DNA of 64,000 nucleotides from Streptomyces geranii (GCF_002954775.1 NZ_PJME01000003.1:1-64000); one strand, 5' to 3'. Positions 16,892 through 25,942 are shown, counted from the stretch's first letter. Notes: generated from the sequence alone by a model not told the origin. Translations and numbers: made by a program.

Positions 16892-18436
16892 ATGGACGAC
16901 AGCATCGTTCTGGTCGCGCTGCACGACCGGGACGGACGCGGCCGGTTCGGCGGTCGCGCCCGGCTCGGAATTCCCGCGAACCCGGACGACTGGCCCGCCG
17001 TGGCCCAGCAGCTGACGCACGGTCTGGTGACCGGAAGCGAGCGCAGAGGCGCACGGCCGGAGAGCATGGTCGTGTATCTCTGCCAGGAACCGGCGGAGGG
17101 CGAGGCACGGCACCAGGTACGGGAACGCCTGCGCCCGCTCGCCCAGTTGCTGCGCACCGAGTGCGGCCGTCTCGACGTACCCGTGGTCGAGGCGCTGTGC
17201 ATCGCCGACAACCGCTTCTGGTCCTACTGCTGTGCGACCCCCGAGTGCTGCCCCGACGAGGGAGTGTCCATGGGCCTGCCCGGCACCTCGGTCCTGGCCG
17301 CCGCCGCGACCTACGCCGGCTTGCAGGTGCGGGGCACCCTGCGTGAACTGCGGGCCAGGCTCCAGCCCTGGGAGACCGCCGCGGCACGGGAACAGGAACG
17401 GGTGCTGCACAACGCGAACGCCCGCCTGGTACCGCGGATCCTCGAAGGCGCGAGCCGCGAGGAAGTGGCGGACGAGACCCTGGGACAGGCCCGCCGGGTC
17501 ATGAGCCGACTCGCCGACGCCCCGCCCGCGTCCGGCACGCTCCTGGCGGACCTCCGCGACGACGAACTGCTCACCCACGACGAGGCCGCCACGATGATTC
17601 TGGGCCTCCAGGACCGCACGACCCGCGACCGAGCGGCGGAATGGATGGAGGACGACGAAGCGGTCCCCGCCCTGCGCCTCTGGCGGGCCCTCGCCCGCCG
17701 CTGCGTCGGCTCCTACCGGGAGCACGCGGCAGCGCCGCTGACCCTCGCCGGCTGGGTCGCCTGGTCGACCGGCGACGAGTTGGAGGCCAGGGAGGCCCTG
17801 GCCATGGCCCTCGGCGCGGACCCCGGCTACCTGTTCGCCCGCCTTCTGCACCAGGCCTGCAACGAGGGCCTGGACCCGGAGTCGATCCGCCGCGTACTGC
17901 GCGCGGAGCGCATCGACCGCACGCCCGCGCTCGCCGAACCGCTCCGAACCGCACAGGTCGCCGCGCGGATCGAGGGCGACGGGGACAGGGGGATCGACCG
18001 GGACGAGGACTGGGCGGGGTTGGGGGACCTGGAGAGGCTCGCGGACCTGGAGGGATTCGGGGCGCCGGAGGGACCGGAGGAGTTCGCGCCGATGGAGTGC
18101 TTCGAGGAAACGAGCGGTATCGACATCGACTCCCCGGACGGGATCGAGGACGACCACCGGACCAACCGCACCCAAGCTCCGCCGCCCCTCAGCGACATCG
18201 CGGAAGGCTCCCCGTCCTGCTCGACCTCGGTCAGTGGCGCCACCCGCGCACTGGAGTCGGCCACGAGGCGCCGACGCCGGGCGGGATCCGCGGACGGCAC
18301 CGAGACACGCCCCCGCGCCAGGGGTACGGGCGGGGCACGCCCCCAGACCTCGGGCAAGCCCGCCGTACGTCGGCGCAACCCGGGTACGGAGGAGGCCGCG
18401 CCCCGCGGTCGCCGGGCGAAGGAGGATGATGCATGA
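16892..18436 (+). CDS. DUF4192 family protein, 5'-truncated
   Basis: The open frame encodes 514 residues beginning MDDSIVLVALHDRDGRGRFGG. DUF4192 proteins normally begin with about 30-40 extra residues (a RGPAELADALPYLLG-type segment) ahead of the DDSIVLVAL strand. Here homology starts at the second codon, directly beside the recombinase element. The ATG at 16892 has GGGA only one base upstream, so it is not a native start. The rest of the domain is intact (residues 1 to about 360, with Cys pairs in YCCATPECCPDEG), followed by an acidic, disordered tail. The stop overlaps the next gene (ATGA). The function of DUF4192 is unknown; the gene is probably inactivated or makes a shortened product. 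Confidence 0.75.
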   Translation: MDDSIVLVALHDRDGRGRFGGRARLGIPANPDDWPAVAQQLTHGLVTGSERRGARPESMVVYLCQEPAEGEARHQVRERLRPLAQLLRTECGRLDVPVVEALCIADNRFWSYCCATPECCPDEGVSMGLPGTSVLAAAATYAGLQVRGTLRELRARLQPWETAAAREQERVLHNANARLVPRILEGASREEVADETLGQARRVMSRLADAPPASGTLLADLRDDELLTHDEAATMILGLQDRTTRDRAAEWMEDDEAVPALRLWRALARRCVGSYREHAAAPLTLAGWVAWSTGDELEAREALAMALGADPGYLFARLLHQACNEGLDPESIRRVLRAERIDRTPALAEPLRTAQVAARIEGDGDRGIDRDEDWAGLGDLERLADLEGFGAPEGPEEFAPMECFEETSGIDIDSPDGIEDDHRTNRTQAPPPLSDIAEGSPSCSTSVSGATRALESATRRRRRAGSADGTETRPRARGTGGARPQTSGKPAVRRRNPGTEEAAPRGRRAKEDDA

Positions 18437-21400
18437 CAGGGGGTGGTGCAATTGAGGTGTCCCAGGGCAGCCGCGGACCGGCCGACGGCCTGTCCCGCAA
18501 GGCTGCGACGCGCGACCGGAGTTTGAGCAACGGCAGCGCGGCCCACGTACAACCGACCGGCGCCAGGCGTGGCCGGCCGCAAGTCCCACCTCACCGCCAT
18601 TCGGTCGGCATGTCCTGCCGGGGGCGTGACTCGGGGAAGCCCTGGTCCGTTCACCTGCGTGGCGGAACCCTTGGACGGGCCGAGCCGCCGCAACACTCCT
18701 GCCCTGCCGAAGCCCCCTACCAGGCGCCGAGCGCGCCCTCGGCGCCCAGAGCGCAGAAGAAGCCGCCCATGTACTCGCCGACCCCGCACTCGGCCGCCGA
18801 CGACGACCGCCGTCCCGCAAGCACCCCCGCGCCGCCCTGGCGAGTGGGTGGCAGCGGAGCACCCGGGAGCGCGGGCGACCCCCGCAGCTCGGATCCGCGC
18901 TTCCCCGGCATCGGCTCGGAGCCGGGCTTCCCGGGCACGGCACCGGATTCGCGCCTCCGGGGCACGGCACCGAGGTCGGACTTCCCCGACACGGGACTGA
19001 AGCCGGGTTTCCCCGACACGGGACCCGACTCGGGTCTCGCTGCCACGGGACCGGATTCGCGTCTCCCGGGCACCGGCTCGGACTCGCGCTTCCCCGGCTC
19101 GGGACCGGAGCCGCGTCCCTCAGGCACCGGCTCGGACTCGCGCTTCCCGGACACGGCAGCGGAGTTTCGCTTCCCCGGCACGGGACCGGACTCGCGTCTC
19201 CCCGGCACGGGACCGGAGCCGCGTCCCCCAGGCGGCGGCTCGGGCTCGCGTATCCCGGGCACGGGACCGGATTCGCGTTTTCGGGGCACAGGACCGGACC
19301 CGGGTTACCCCGGTACCGGCTCGGAGCCGCCCCTCCGTGGCAAGGGACCGGAGCCGCGCTTCCCCCGCACGGGACCGGAATCGGGGCTCCCGGACACCGA
19401 CTCGGAGCCGCGCTTCCGGGGCATGGCACAGGAGCCGAGCTTCCCGGGTAAGGCACCGGAGTCCCGCATCCCCGGCACGGGACCGGACTCCCGTCTCTCC
19501 AACACGGGACCGGAGCCGCGTCCCCCCGGCACCGGCTCGGGCTCGCGCCTCCCAGGCACCGGACCGGAGCCACGCTTCCCCGGCACCGCACGTCCTTCCA
19601 CACCCCCGGCTGGAGGCGTGGCGCCCCCTCCGCCCCCCTCCGTCCGACCCCCGCTTGCCCCGCCTCCGCCCGTCCGGCGACCCGCCCAGCTCCCCCCGAC
19701 CCACACCACTCTGATCTGCGTCGCCCTCCCCGGGCTGGCGATCTCCACGGATCAGGGACAGCTCACCGGTCAGGGACTGGAGGGGTTCTACCGGGGAGGC
19801 AGGCGGGTGCTCGCGCGGTGCCAGGTTCGGGTGGCCGGTCGGGAACCGCTCGCCGTGCAGGCCCGGATGACCGCCGCCGACCGTGCGCGCTTCGTGGGGA
19901 CGCTGCGGGCCTCCCCGGACGGTGGGCCGGACCCGGACGTCGTCGTCGAGCGCGTCCGGCACGCCGACGGCACGGAGCGCATCACCCTGCACAGCTCGGC
20001 ACCGCGACCGCTGCGGCTGCCGGTCGAGGTGTCCCTCGGGACCGATCTGGCGGACCTGGGCATGATCGCCTCCGGCACCGCGGGCCCCGAACTGCCCGCC
20101 AGCGTCCACGCCTCCGGCCTGCGCTGGACCGGCGCGGCCGGCGGTGCTGCCGTCACCGCCGACCCGCCGCCGTCCGACGCGCTGGCCTCCGCGGGCCTGC
20201 TGCGCTGGGAGCTGGACCTGCCCCCGGGCGGTTCCACGACCCTGGAGCTGCGCATACGGCAGGACGGCGCGGGACCCGTCCGAGCCGTGGGCCACGTGGC
20301 CACGAGCCCCCTCGCCCAGGCCCGGGCCACCGGCGACGATCCACGCGTCACGGCGCTCCTCGGCACCAGCATCGAGGACCTCCAGGCCCTGCTCCTGCGC
20401 GACCCCGCCCACCCCTCGGACACCCATCTCGCGGCAGGGGCACCCTGGCGCTGCGGCATGGCCCCGGCCGAGGCGCTCGCCGCCGCCCGGATGACGCTCC
20501 CCCTCGGCACCGGGCTCGCGGCGGGCACGCTGCGCACCCTCGCCCGCACCCAGCTCCCGGGACCGGGCCCCAGGTCCGGCATGATCCCCGGACCGCGTCG
20601 GGACGCGGGCGCCCACCTGCCGCCGGGCTGCACGGGCACGGAGGCCACCCTGCTCTTCCCCGTGCTCCTCGCCGAGGCCCGCCGCTGGGGACTTCCCGAA
20701 CAGGTGACCGAGGAACTGCTCCCGACCGCCGAGCGCTGCCTGACCTGGCTGCGCACGACCGTGGGCGACGGCATCTACCTGCCCGATCCTCAGCCGGGCG
20801 GCCCGATGCGCAGCGAGACACAGGCCCACGCACACCGTGCCGCCCTGCTCGGCGCCGATCTCCTCGACGCGTACGGCAGGCCCGGTGGTGCCGGACTGCG
20901 GCAGTGGGCCCAGGAACTGCGCACCGCCTTCCGGGACGACTTCTGGGTCGAGGACCGGGGCGGCGGAAGACCGGCGGCGGCCCTCACCCCGGACGGGCGC
21001 CCCGTGCCGCAGTTCGGAGCGGTGGCCGCCCACCTGCTCGACACCGGTCTGCTGGGCGCGGGCGAGCCTGCCCCCGGGCTGCTCGACAAGGTGCAGACCG
21101 AACAGCTCGCCCGGCTGTTCGGCAGCCCGGCCCTGGACTCCGGCTGGGGACTGCGCGGCCTCGGCGTCAAAGAGGTGGGCTACAACCCGTTCGGTCACCG
21201 CAGCGGTGCCGTACGGGTCCAGGAGACCGCGGTGGCCGTCGCGGGCCTGGCCACCGCCGGGTACGAGAGGGAGGCCGGCTCGCTGCTGCGCGGTCTCCTC
21301 GCTGCGGCCGAGGCCTTCGGCCACCGCCTCCCGGAGATGTACGCGGGGGAGCAGCGCACCGAAGGCGGCGTCCCGTTGCCCCACCCGGCGGCCTGCCGCC

Positions 21401-21630
21401 CGGCGGCCACCGCCGCCGCCTCCGGGGTGCTGCTGCTCACCACCCTGGCCGGTATCCGCCCGGACGCCCCGGCGGGCACGGTCATGCTCCGCCCGGTCCG
21501 CAGCGTGCCGCTGGGTGAGATCAGCCTGACGGGGCTGCGAGTCGCCGGGGAGCCCTTCTCCGTACGGGTCGGCCGCCTCGGTGTCGCGATGGTCGAGGAG
21601 GCCGCCGCCGGACTCCAACTGGGAGCGTGA
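18433..21630 (+). CDS. glycogen-debranching-type (amylo-alpha-1,6-glucosidase-like) protein with repeat linker
   Basis: Open frame of 1065 residues. ATG 18433 overlaps the DUF4192 stop and has GGAGGA eight bases upstream; ATG 18769 is an alternative, because the first 110 codons have weak coding bias. Residues about 152-385 are 26 tandem 9-residue units (GPDSRLPGT type), then a Pro-rich hinge. From about residue 430 is the glycogen debranching N-terminal domain (TDQGQLTGQGLEGFYRGGRRVL), followed by a six-hairpin glycosidase-like helical domain with GTEATLLFPVLLAEARRWG and DSGWGLRGLG. It likely acts on or binds alpha-glucan; the catalytic acids are not certain. Genes with this domain are core in Streptomyces near whiH. 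Confidence 0.75.
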   Translation: MTGGGAIEVSQGSRGPADGLSRKAATRDRSLSNGSAAHVQPTGARRGRPQVPPHRHSVGMSCRGRDSGKPWSVHLRGGTLGRAEPPQHSCPAEAPYQAPSAPSAPRAQKKPPMYSPTPHSAADDDRRPASTPAPPWRVGGSGAPGSAGDPRSSDPRFPGIGSEPGFPGTAPDSRLRGTAPRSDFPDTGLKPGFPDTGPDSGLAATGPDSRLPGTGSDSRFPGSGPEPRPSGTGSDSRFPDTAAEFRFPGTGPDSRLPGTGPEPRPPGGGSGSRIPGTGPDSRFRGTGPDPGYPGTGSEPPLRGKGPEPRFPRTGPESGLPDTDSEPRFRGMAQEPSFPGKAPESRIPGTGPDSRLSNTGPEPRPPGTGSGSRLPGTGPEPRFPGTARPSTPPAGGVAPPPPPSVRPPLAPPPPVRRPAQLPPTHTTLICVALPGLAISTDQGQLTGQGLEGFYRGGRRVLARCQVRVAGREPLAVQARMTAADRARFVGTLRASPDGGPDPDVVVERVRHADGTERITLHSSAPRPLRLPVEVSLGTDLADLGMIASGTAGPELPASVHASGLRWTGAAGGAAVTADPPPSDALASAGLLRWELDLPPGGSTTLELRIRQDGAGPVRAVGHVATSPLAQARATGDDPRVTALLGTSIEDLQALLLRDPAHPSDTHLAAGAPWRCGMAPAEALAAARMTLPLGTGLAAGTLRTLARTQLPGPGPRSGMIPGPRRDAGAHLPPGCTGTEATLLFPVLLAEARRWGLPEQVTEELLPTAERCLTWLRTTVGDGIYLPDPQPGGPMRSETQAHAHRAALLGADLLDAYGRPGGAGLRQWAQELRTAFRDDFWVEDRGGGRPAAALTPDGRPVPQFGAVAAHLLDTGLLGAGEPAPGLLDKVQTEQLARLFGSPALDSGWGLRGLGVKEVGYNPFGHRSGAVRVQETAVAVAGLATAGYEREAGSLLRGLLAAAEAFGHRLPEMYAGEQRTEGGVPLPHPAACRPAATAAASGVLLLTTLAGIRPDAPAGTVMLRPVRSVPLGEISLTGLRVAGEPFSVRVGRLGVAMVEEAAAGLQLGA
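18886..19587 (+). repeat. 26 tandem copies of a degenerate 27-bp unit
   Basis: The region reads as 26 consecutive in-frame 9-codon units such as GPDSRLPGT, GPEPRPPGT, GSDSRFPGS and GSEPGFPGT, exactly 702 bases. Positions 8 and 9 are mostly Gly-Thr, position 5 mostly Arg or Gly. Third positions vary between copies, so most copies are old. The encoded stretch is Pro/Gly/charged and should be disordered. Because of its composition all six frames are open here, which produces long false antisense frames. Confidence 0.93.
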
Positions 21631-21733
21631 CCTCGTACGACATGTCCTGGGAGGCAGAGCGGAGGGAGGCGGGGACACGCGGGTCGGACCGGCGTGGACC
21701 GGTCATCGGTGCGGCCGGAGAGGGGAGTGTTTA

Positions 21734-21748
21734 TCGTCAGGCAGACGA
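21734..21748. promoter_or_regulatory. possible autoregulatory palindrome ahead of the Nudix regulator
   Basis: TCGTC-AGGCA-GACGA, perfect 5-base arms inside TTATCGTCAGGCAGACGACTA, 14 bases before the Nudix start codon. A symmetrical site here would suit autoregulation by a NrtR-type protein. Short, so confidence is limited. Confidence 0.35.
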
Positions 21749-21761
21749 CTATGATCGCCGC

Positions 21762-22520
21762 ATGCCCTACGACCCGTCAGCCTTCCCGCCCTTCGCCGTC
21801 ACCGTGGATCTGGTCGTGCTGACCGTGCGTCGTCACGCCCTGTGCGCGCTGGCGGTACGCCGGGGTGAGTCGCCCTTTCAGGGGCGCTGGGCCCTCCCCG
21901 GCGGCTTCGTACGGGCCGACGAGGACCTGGGGCAGGCCGCGGCGCGCGAACTCGCCGAGGAGACCGGTCTGCGCGCCCACGACCCGGACGCCCCGGCCCA
22001 GGACAACGGCGCGCACCTGGAACAGCTCGCGACCTACGGCGACCCCAAGCGCGACCCCCGGATGCGGGTGGTCAGCGTCGCGCACCTTGCGCTCGCCCCC
22101 GATCTGCCCGCCCCCCGGGCCGGCGGGGACGCCAACAGCGCCCGCTGGGCACCCGTCGAGGAACTCCTCCAGCAGGGCGGCTACGGCCGCGACGGCGAAC
22201 AGGCGGCCCCCCTCGCCTTCGACCACGCCCAGATCCTCTCGGACGGCGTCGAGCGCGCCCGTTCCAAGATCGAGTACTCGTCGCTGGCCACCGCGTTCTG
22301 CCCGACCGAGTTCACCGTCGGCGAGCTGCGCCGGGTGTACGAGGCGGTGTGGGGTGTCGCCCTCGACCCCCGCAACTTCCACCGCAAGGTCACCGGCACC
22401 CCGGGCTTCCTCGTCCCCACCGGAGGCACGACCACCCGGCAGGGCGGTCGCCCGGCCCAGCTGTTCCGGGCCGGCGGCGCCACCCTGCTCAACCCGCCGA
22501 TGCTGCGCCCCGAGGTCTGA
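21762..22520 (+). CDS. NrtR-like Nudix hydrolase/transcriptional regulator
   Basis: Protein of 252 residues from ATG 21762. The N-terminal Nudix domain (residues about 10-145) has ALPGGFVRADEDLGQAAARELAEETGL, which carries the Nudix box GX5EX7REUXEEXGU (quoted as a landmark in two parts: GGFVRADEDLGQAAARE and LAEETGL). The C-terminal part (about 165-252) is a winged-helix module with FCPTEFTVGELRRVYEAVWG and NFHRKVTG. This two-domain layout is that of NrtR-type regulators, which sense ADP-ribose and control NAD or sugar metabolism genes. A palindrome lies just upstream. The regulated genes cannot be told from this window. Confidence 0.82.
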   Translation: MPYDPSAFPPFAVTVDLVVLTVRRHALCALAVRRGESPFQGRWALPGGFVRADEDLGQAAARELAEETGLRAHDPDAPAQDNGAHLEQLATYGDPKRDPRMRVVSVAHLALAPDLPAPRAGGDANSARWAPVEELLQQGGYGRDGEQAAPLAFDHAQILSDGVERARSKIEYSSLATAFCPTEFTVGELRRVYEAVWGVALDPRNFHRKVTGTPGFLVPTGGTTTRQGGRPAQLFRAGGATLLNPPMLRPEV

Positions 22521-22598
22521 CACACGAAGCCGAACGCCTCCGTCAAGTGGGCCCCGCCACACCCAATAAAACGGACATAACGCGCTATCTTGCTACGG

Positions 22599-24575
22599 GT
22601 GATCCAGGCCTTCGGACTGACCAGCCCCCCTCGCAAGGAGCTTCCCTCCGCCGTCGACGACGTCTCCTTCGAGGCGCGCGCGGGATGCGTCACCACCCTC
22701 CTCGGTACCCCGGGCGCCGGCAAGACAACGGTGCTCAGGCTCATGCTCGAACTCCAACAGGGCCGTGGCATCACCTACTTCAGGGGACGTCCACTGCACC
22801 GCATCGCCCACCCGTCCCGCGAGATCGGCGTACTCCTGGGCGATGTGCCCGGGCACCCCGCGCGCACGGTCCGCGGCCAACTCCGCATGCTGTGCGCGGC
22901 GGCGGGCGTCCCCGTCCGCCGCGCCGACGAGGTACTCGAAGTGGTCGGCCTCGTCAGCCTGCGCGACGAACGCCTCGGCACGCTGTCGCGCGGCATGGAC
23001 CGCCGGCTCGGTCTGGCCTGCGCGCTGCTGGCCGACCCGCACACCCTCGTGCTGGACGCCTTCACCGAGGGCCTGTCCACCGGTGAACGCCACTGGCTGC
23101 ACGGCATGCTGCGCGCCCACGCGACTCAGGGCGGCACCGTCCTGTTCACCACCACCGATCCCAAGGAGGCGGCCCGCACCGCCGACCGGATCATCACCCT
23201 GGACCAGGGGCGGCTCGTCGCCGACCAGGAGGCCGCGGACTTCGCCCGCACCCGGCTGCGCCCCCGCGTCGCCGTCCGCAGCCCCCACGCCACCCGCCTC
23301 GCCGCCCTGCTGACGAAGGAGGCCAGGACGGGGCAGCGCTCCGTGGAGGTCGTACGGGAGTCCGGCAACCGGCTCTCCGTGTACGGCAGTACCTGCGCGG
23401 ACATCGGCGAGACGGCGTTCCGGCACGGCATCCTCGTACACCAACTCGCCGACGAGGTCGGCGACATGTGTTCCGGCGCCGACCCGACGCACCAGGACGG
23501 GCGGAAACCGGCCGAAGCCGTCGAGGTTCCTCTCGCGACTCCGGGACTCCCCCCGGCGGACGACTCCGTCGAGCGCGGCGCCCTCGCGTCAACCCCGGCG
23601 TCAACCGACGTAACCCCTGCGACTCGTCCCCCCGAGCCGGAGGCGCCTGCCGACCGCTCGCCGACGGTCACGCCCGCCCCCGAGCCGACGACCGGCCGTA
23701 CTCCGGTGACACCCGCACCTGCCCAGGGCGCCCGCCCGCGACCCTCCGGCGCCCTAGCCCCGAACAACCCGCCCCCGCTGCCGCCCCCCATCTCCGTCCG
23801 CCCCGCTCCGAGCCCCCTGCGTCCCCTCCGCTACGAGCTGCGCCGGGCCGGCGGGATCGGCACCGGGTTCCTGACCGGTGCCGCCGTGCTCGTCACGTCC
23901 GCGCTCGTCGCCCTGCTCCTGGCCCGTATCGGACACACCCCGCAGCACCGCCTGCTGGCCGCCTGGCCGCGGGAACTGCCGCTGCCGCCCGCCGCGCTCG
24001 GCGCCGGGCTGCTCGGCGCCGTCGCGTTCGGCGACGAGTTCCGCCACCCCGCGCTGGCGGCGGACCGCGGCACCGTGCCCCGCCGACTGGGACTGCTCGC
24101 CGCCAAGCTCCTCGTCGCCGCGGGCACCGGGCTGCTGCTGGCCTTCCTCACCGTGGGCTGCGACGCCGAAGTGCTCTACCTCGTCTACGGACAGGAGCTG
24201 GCGAAGGTTCCCGCGGACTGGCTCGCGCTGACCGCGAGTTGGATCGGACTGGTGATCGGCTGCTCCTGGGCCGGCGTGCTGGCCGCGGGCATCTTCCGGT
24301 CCACCACCGCGGGCCTCGCGGCGGTCGTCGCCGTACCGGTCGTCGTGGTCCCGCTCGTACAGAAGCTCCTGGAGGGCGCGTCCGTGCGGAGCGCGGCCGG
24401 GTTCTCCGTGCGGCTGCGGGAACTGCTCCTGGCGCAGTGGCCGTTCGGCGGCGACCGGTACCTGGCCGCCGGGGCGCGGATGATCTCCCAACCCGTGGGC
24501 GGCGCACTGGCGTTGTCGCTGACTGCCCTGCTCTGCGCGTATCTGCTCACGACCCTGCGAAGCAGGGTCCGATGA
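22599..24575 (+). CDS. ABC transporter ATP-binding protein fused to a membrane domain
   Basis: About 658 residues; GTG 22599 chosen, TTG 22590 possible. The nucleotide-binding domain covers residues about 1-215, with Walker A GTPGAGKTT, a degenerate signature LSRGMDRRLGLAC, Walker B HTLVLDAF and the H-loop TTTDPKEA. A Pro/Ala/Thr-rich linker (about 285-410) separates it from a C-terminal membrane region with five to six hydrophobic segments (for example FLTGAAVLVTSALVALLLA). In the known Streptomyces order this gene sits just before whiH. Exporter-type ABC half fusions are common, but the substrate is unknown and the damaged signature suggests reduced or altered ATPase activity. Confidence 0.78.
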   Translation: MIQAFGLTSPPRKELPSAVDDVSFEARAGCVTTLLGTPGAGKTTVLRLMLELQQGRGITYFRGRPLHRIAHPSREIGVLLGDVPGHPARTVRGQLRMLCAAAGVPVRRADEVLEVVGLVSLRDERLGTLSRGMDRRLGLACALLADPHTLVLDAFTEGLSTGERHWLHGMLRAHATQGGTVLFTTTDPKEAARTADRIITLDQGRLVADQEAADFARTRLRPRVAVRSPHATRLAALLTKEARTGQRSVEVVRESGNRLSVYGSTCADIGETAFRHGILVHQLADEVGDMCSGADPTHQDGRKPAEAVEVPLATPGLPPADDSVERGALASTPASTDVTPATRPPEPEAPADRSPTVTPAPEPTTGRTPVTPAPAQGARPRPSGALAPNNPPPLPPPISVRPAPSPLRPLRYELRRAGGIGTGFLTGAAVLVTSALVALLLARIGHTPQHRLLAAWPRELPLPPAALGAGLLGAVAFGDEFRHPALAADRGTVPRRLGLLAAKLLVAAGTGLLLAFLTVGCDAEVLYLVYGQELAKVPADWLALTASWIGLVIGCSWAGVLAAGIFRSTTAGLAAVVAVPVVVVPLVQKLLEGASVRSAAGFSVRLRELLLAQWPFGGDRYLAAGARMISQPVGGALALSLTALLCAYLLTTLRSRVR

Positions 24576-24637
24576 CGACCGACCGCGCCCTTCCGGTCCC
24601 GCCCTGCGCACAACTCCCCGGGGAACGCCCATTTCTT

Positions 24638-24645
24638 TCCGATAA
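24638..24645 (+). promoter_or_regulatory. candidate sigma-WhiG -10 element of whiH
   Basis: TCCGATAA, one base from the sigma-WhiG -10 consensus GCCGATAA, 93 bases before the whiH start. In S. coelicolor whiH is known to depend on sigma-WhiG. A good TAAA -35 at the expected distance is not evident, so this is tentative. Confidence 0.4.
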
Positions 24646-24737
24646 GGCGTCAATTGCGACGGGGTGAGCGATCACCCTTTCGTGTGCTTTTCACCAAAGA
24701 CCTCAAGGGAGTTGGAGGCGGAGCCGACAAAAGATCC

Positions 24738-25625
24738 GTGAGTACCCTTGCGCACACCATGATGACCGCCGCCCGCTCCGCAGACTCCGGCCTCGTCGGC
24801 CCGGGCGAACTCGACCGCTACCCCTTCGCCGAGGCCCCTGGTGCCGACCGCGTCGGAGTTCCTTCCTGGGACGCCGCGGACCCGGAGCTGGGCCGCGTCG
24901 GCCGCCGCAGCGCGGGCAGCCGCGGTCGCGGGCTGCACGGTCAACTCGTCCAGCAGCTGGGCCAGATGATCGTCTCCGGCGACCTGGGCGCGGACCGCCC
25001 CCTCGTGCCCGAGGAGATCGGCCAGCGTTTCGAGGTCTCCCGCACCGTCGTCCGCGAGTCGCTCCGGGTCCTGGAGGCCAAGGGCCTGGTGAGCGCCCGG
25101 CCGAACGTGGGCACGCGCGTGCGTCCCGTCGCCGACTGGAACCTCCTCGACCCCGACATCATCGAATGGCGTGCCTTCGGCCCGCAGCGCGACGACCAGC
25201 GCCGTGAGCTGAGCGAGCTGCGCTGGACGATCGAACCGCTCGCCGCCCGCCTCGCCGCCGGTCACGGCCGGGAGGACGTCCAGCAGCGGCTCGTGGACAT
25301 GGTCGAGATCATGGGCCACGCCCTGAGCCAGGGCGACGCGCTGACGTTCTCGCGTGCCGACGCCGAGTTCCACTCGCTGCTCATCCAGCTCGCCGGCAAC
25401 CGCATGCTGGAGCACCTCTCCGGGATCGTGTCCGCCGCCCTCCAGGTGTCCGGCGGTCCGATCACCGGCTGTGACCGGCCCACCGAGGCGTCCCTGGGGC
25501 ACCACTCCCGGATGGCCGACGCCCTCGCGGCGGGCGACTCCGCGGGCGCGGAGGCGGCCATGCGGCAGCTCCTCGTCGTGCACCCCGAGGTCGAGCGCGT
25601 GGTCCCGGCCCCGCGCGAACACTGA
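24738..25625 (+). CDS. whiH: WhiH sporulation regulator (GntR/FadR family)
   Basis: Protein of 295 residues from GTG 24738; paired ATGs at 24759/24762 are alternatives. A winged helix-turn-helix at about residues 75-135 (VQQLGQMIVSGDLGADRPLVP, then EEIGQRFEVSRTVVRESLRVLEAKGLV in adjacent stretches) is followed by an FCD effector domain (about 150-285) with EFHSLLIQLAGN and a metal-type His pattern ending HHSRMADAL. Position between the ABC gene and hrdB plus overall sequence match WhiH, an aerial-hypha regulator needed for sporulation septation that represses its own gene. The effector ligand is unknown. Confidence 0.88.
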   Translation: MSTLAHTMMTAARSADSGLVGPGELDRYPFAEAPGADRVGVPSWDAADPELGRVGRRSAGSRGRGLHGQLVQQLGQMIVSGDLGADRPLVPEEIGQRFEVSRTVVRESLRVLEAKGLVSARPNVGTRVRPVADWNLLDPDIIEWRAFGPQRDDQRRELSELRWTIEPLAARLAAGHGREDVQQRLVDMVEIMGHALSQGDALTFSRADAEFHSLLIQLAGNRMLEHLSGIVSAALQVSGGPITGCDRPTEASLGHHSRMADALAAGDSAGAEAAMRQLLVVHPEVERVVPAPREH

Positions 25626-25694
25626 CCGCGCGCCGAGGGCGGTGCGATCGGGGGCCGTGTCGCCCTCCGGAGGCATCGCTCGGCCCGCGAACCA

Positions 25695-25735
25695 CCCCGC
25701 CGGGCCCCGTCGGAACCCGTGAGGGCCCGGCGGGG
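25695..25735 (+). terminator. whiH terminator hairpin
   Basis: Perfect 13-base stem CCCCGCCGGGCCC / GGGCCCGGCGGGG with a 15-base loop, 70 bases after the whiH stop. No U-tract, as is usual in Streptomyces. Confidence 0.7.
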
Positions 25736-25942
25736 CCCGGCGGCGGAGCGGGGCCACTCGCGGGCGGCGCGGCGAAGAGGCGGCGGCCGGTCCTGAGGCA
25801 CTCGTCACGGCCGTCCGTACGGCCGCCGGGGCGGCGCGGATCGGCCGGGACGCCCTGGTTGCCGCCACGGCTGACCACCTCTAGCCGCATCTGACCGCTT
25901 TTGAGCGCTTACGGGGTGTGACTCGGGCCACGCAGATTGGGC

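Noticed and set aside
10759..16900. Terminal direct or inverted repeats of the recombinase element
   Set aside because: Only a 7-base coincidence (ATCGGCT near both ends) was found, too short to claim.
18437..18768. Possible RNase P RNA or other known structural RNA
   Set aside because: The diagnostic RNase P blocks (GAGGAAAGTC and the 3' AGAACCCGG-type block) are absent; no tmRNA or SRP signature either.
16877..19603. 908-codon minus-strand open frame, and an 852-codon one at 19120-21678
   Set aside because: They owe their openness to the GC-rich 27-bp repeat array and lie opposite real plus-strand genes; no family motifs.
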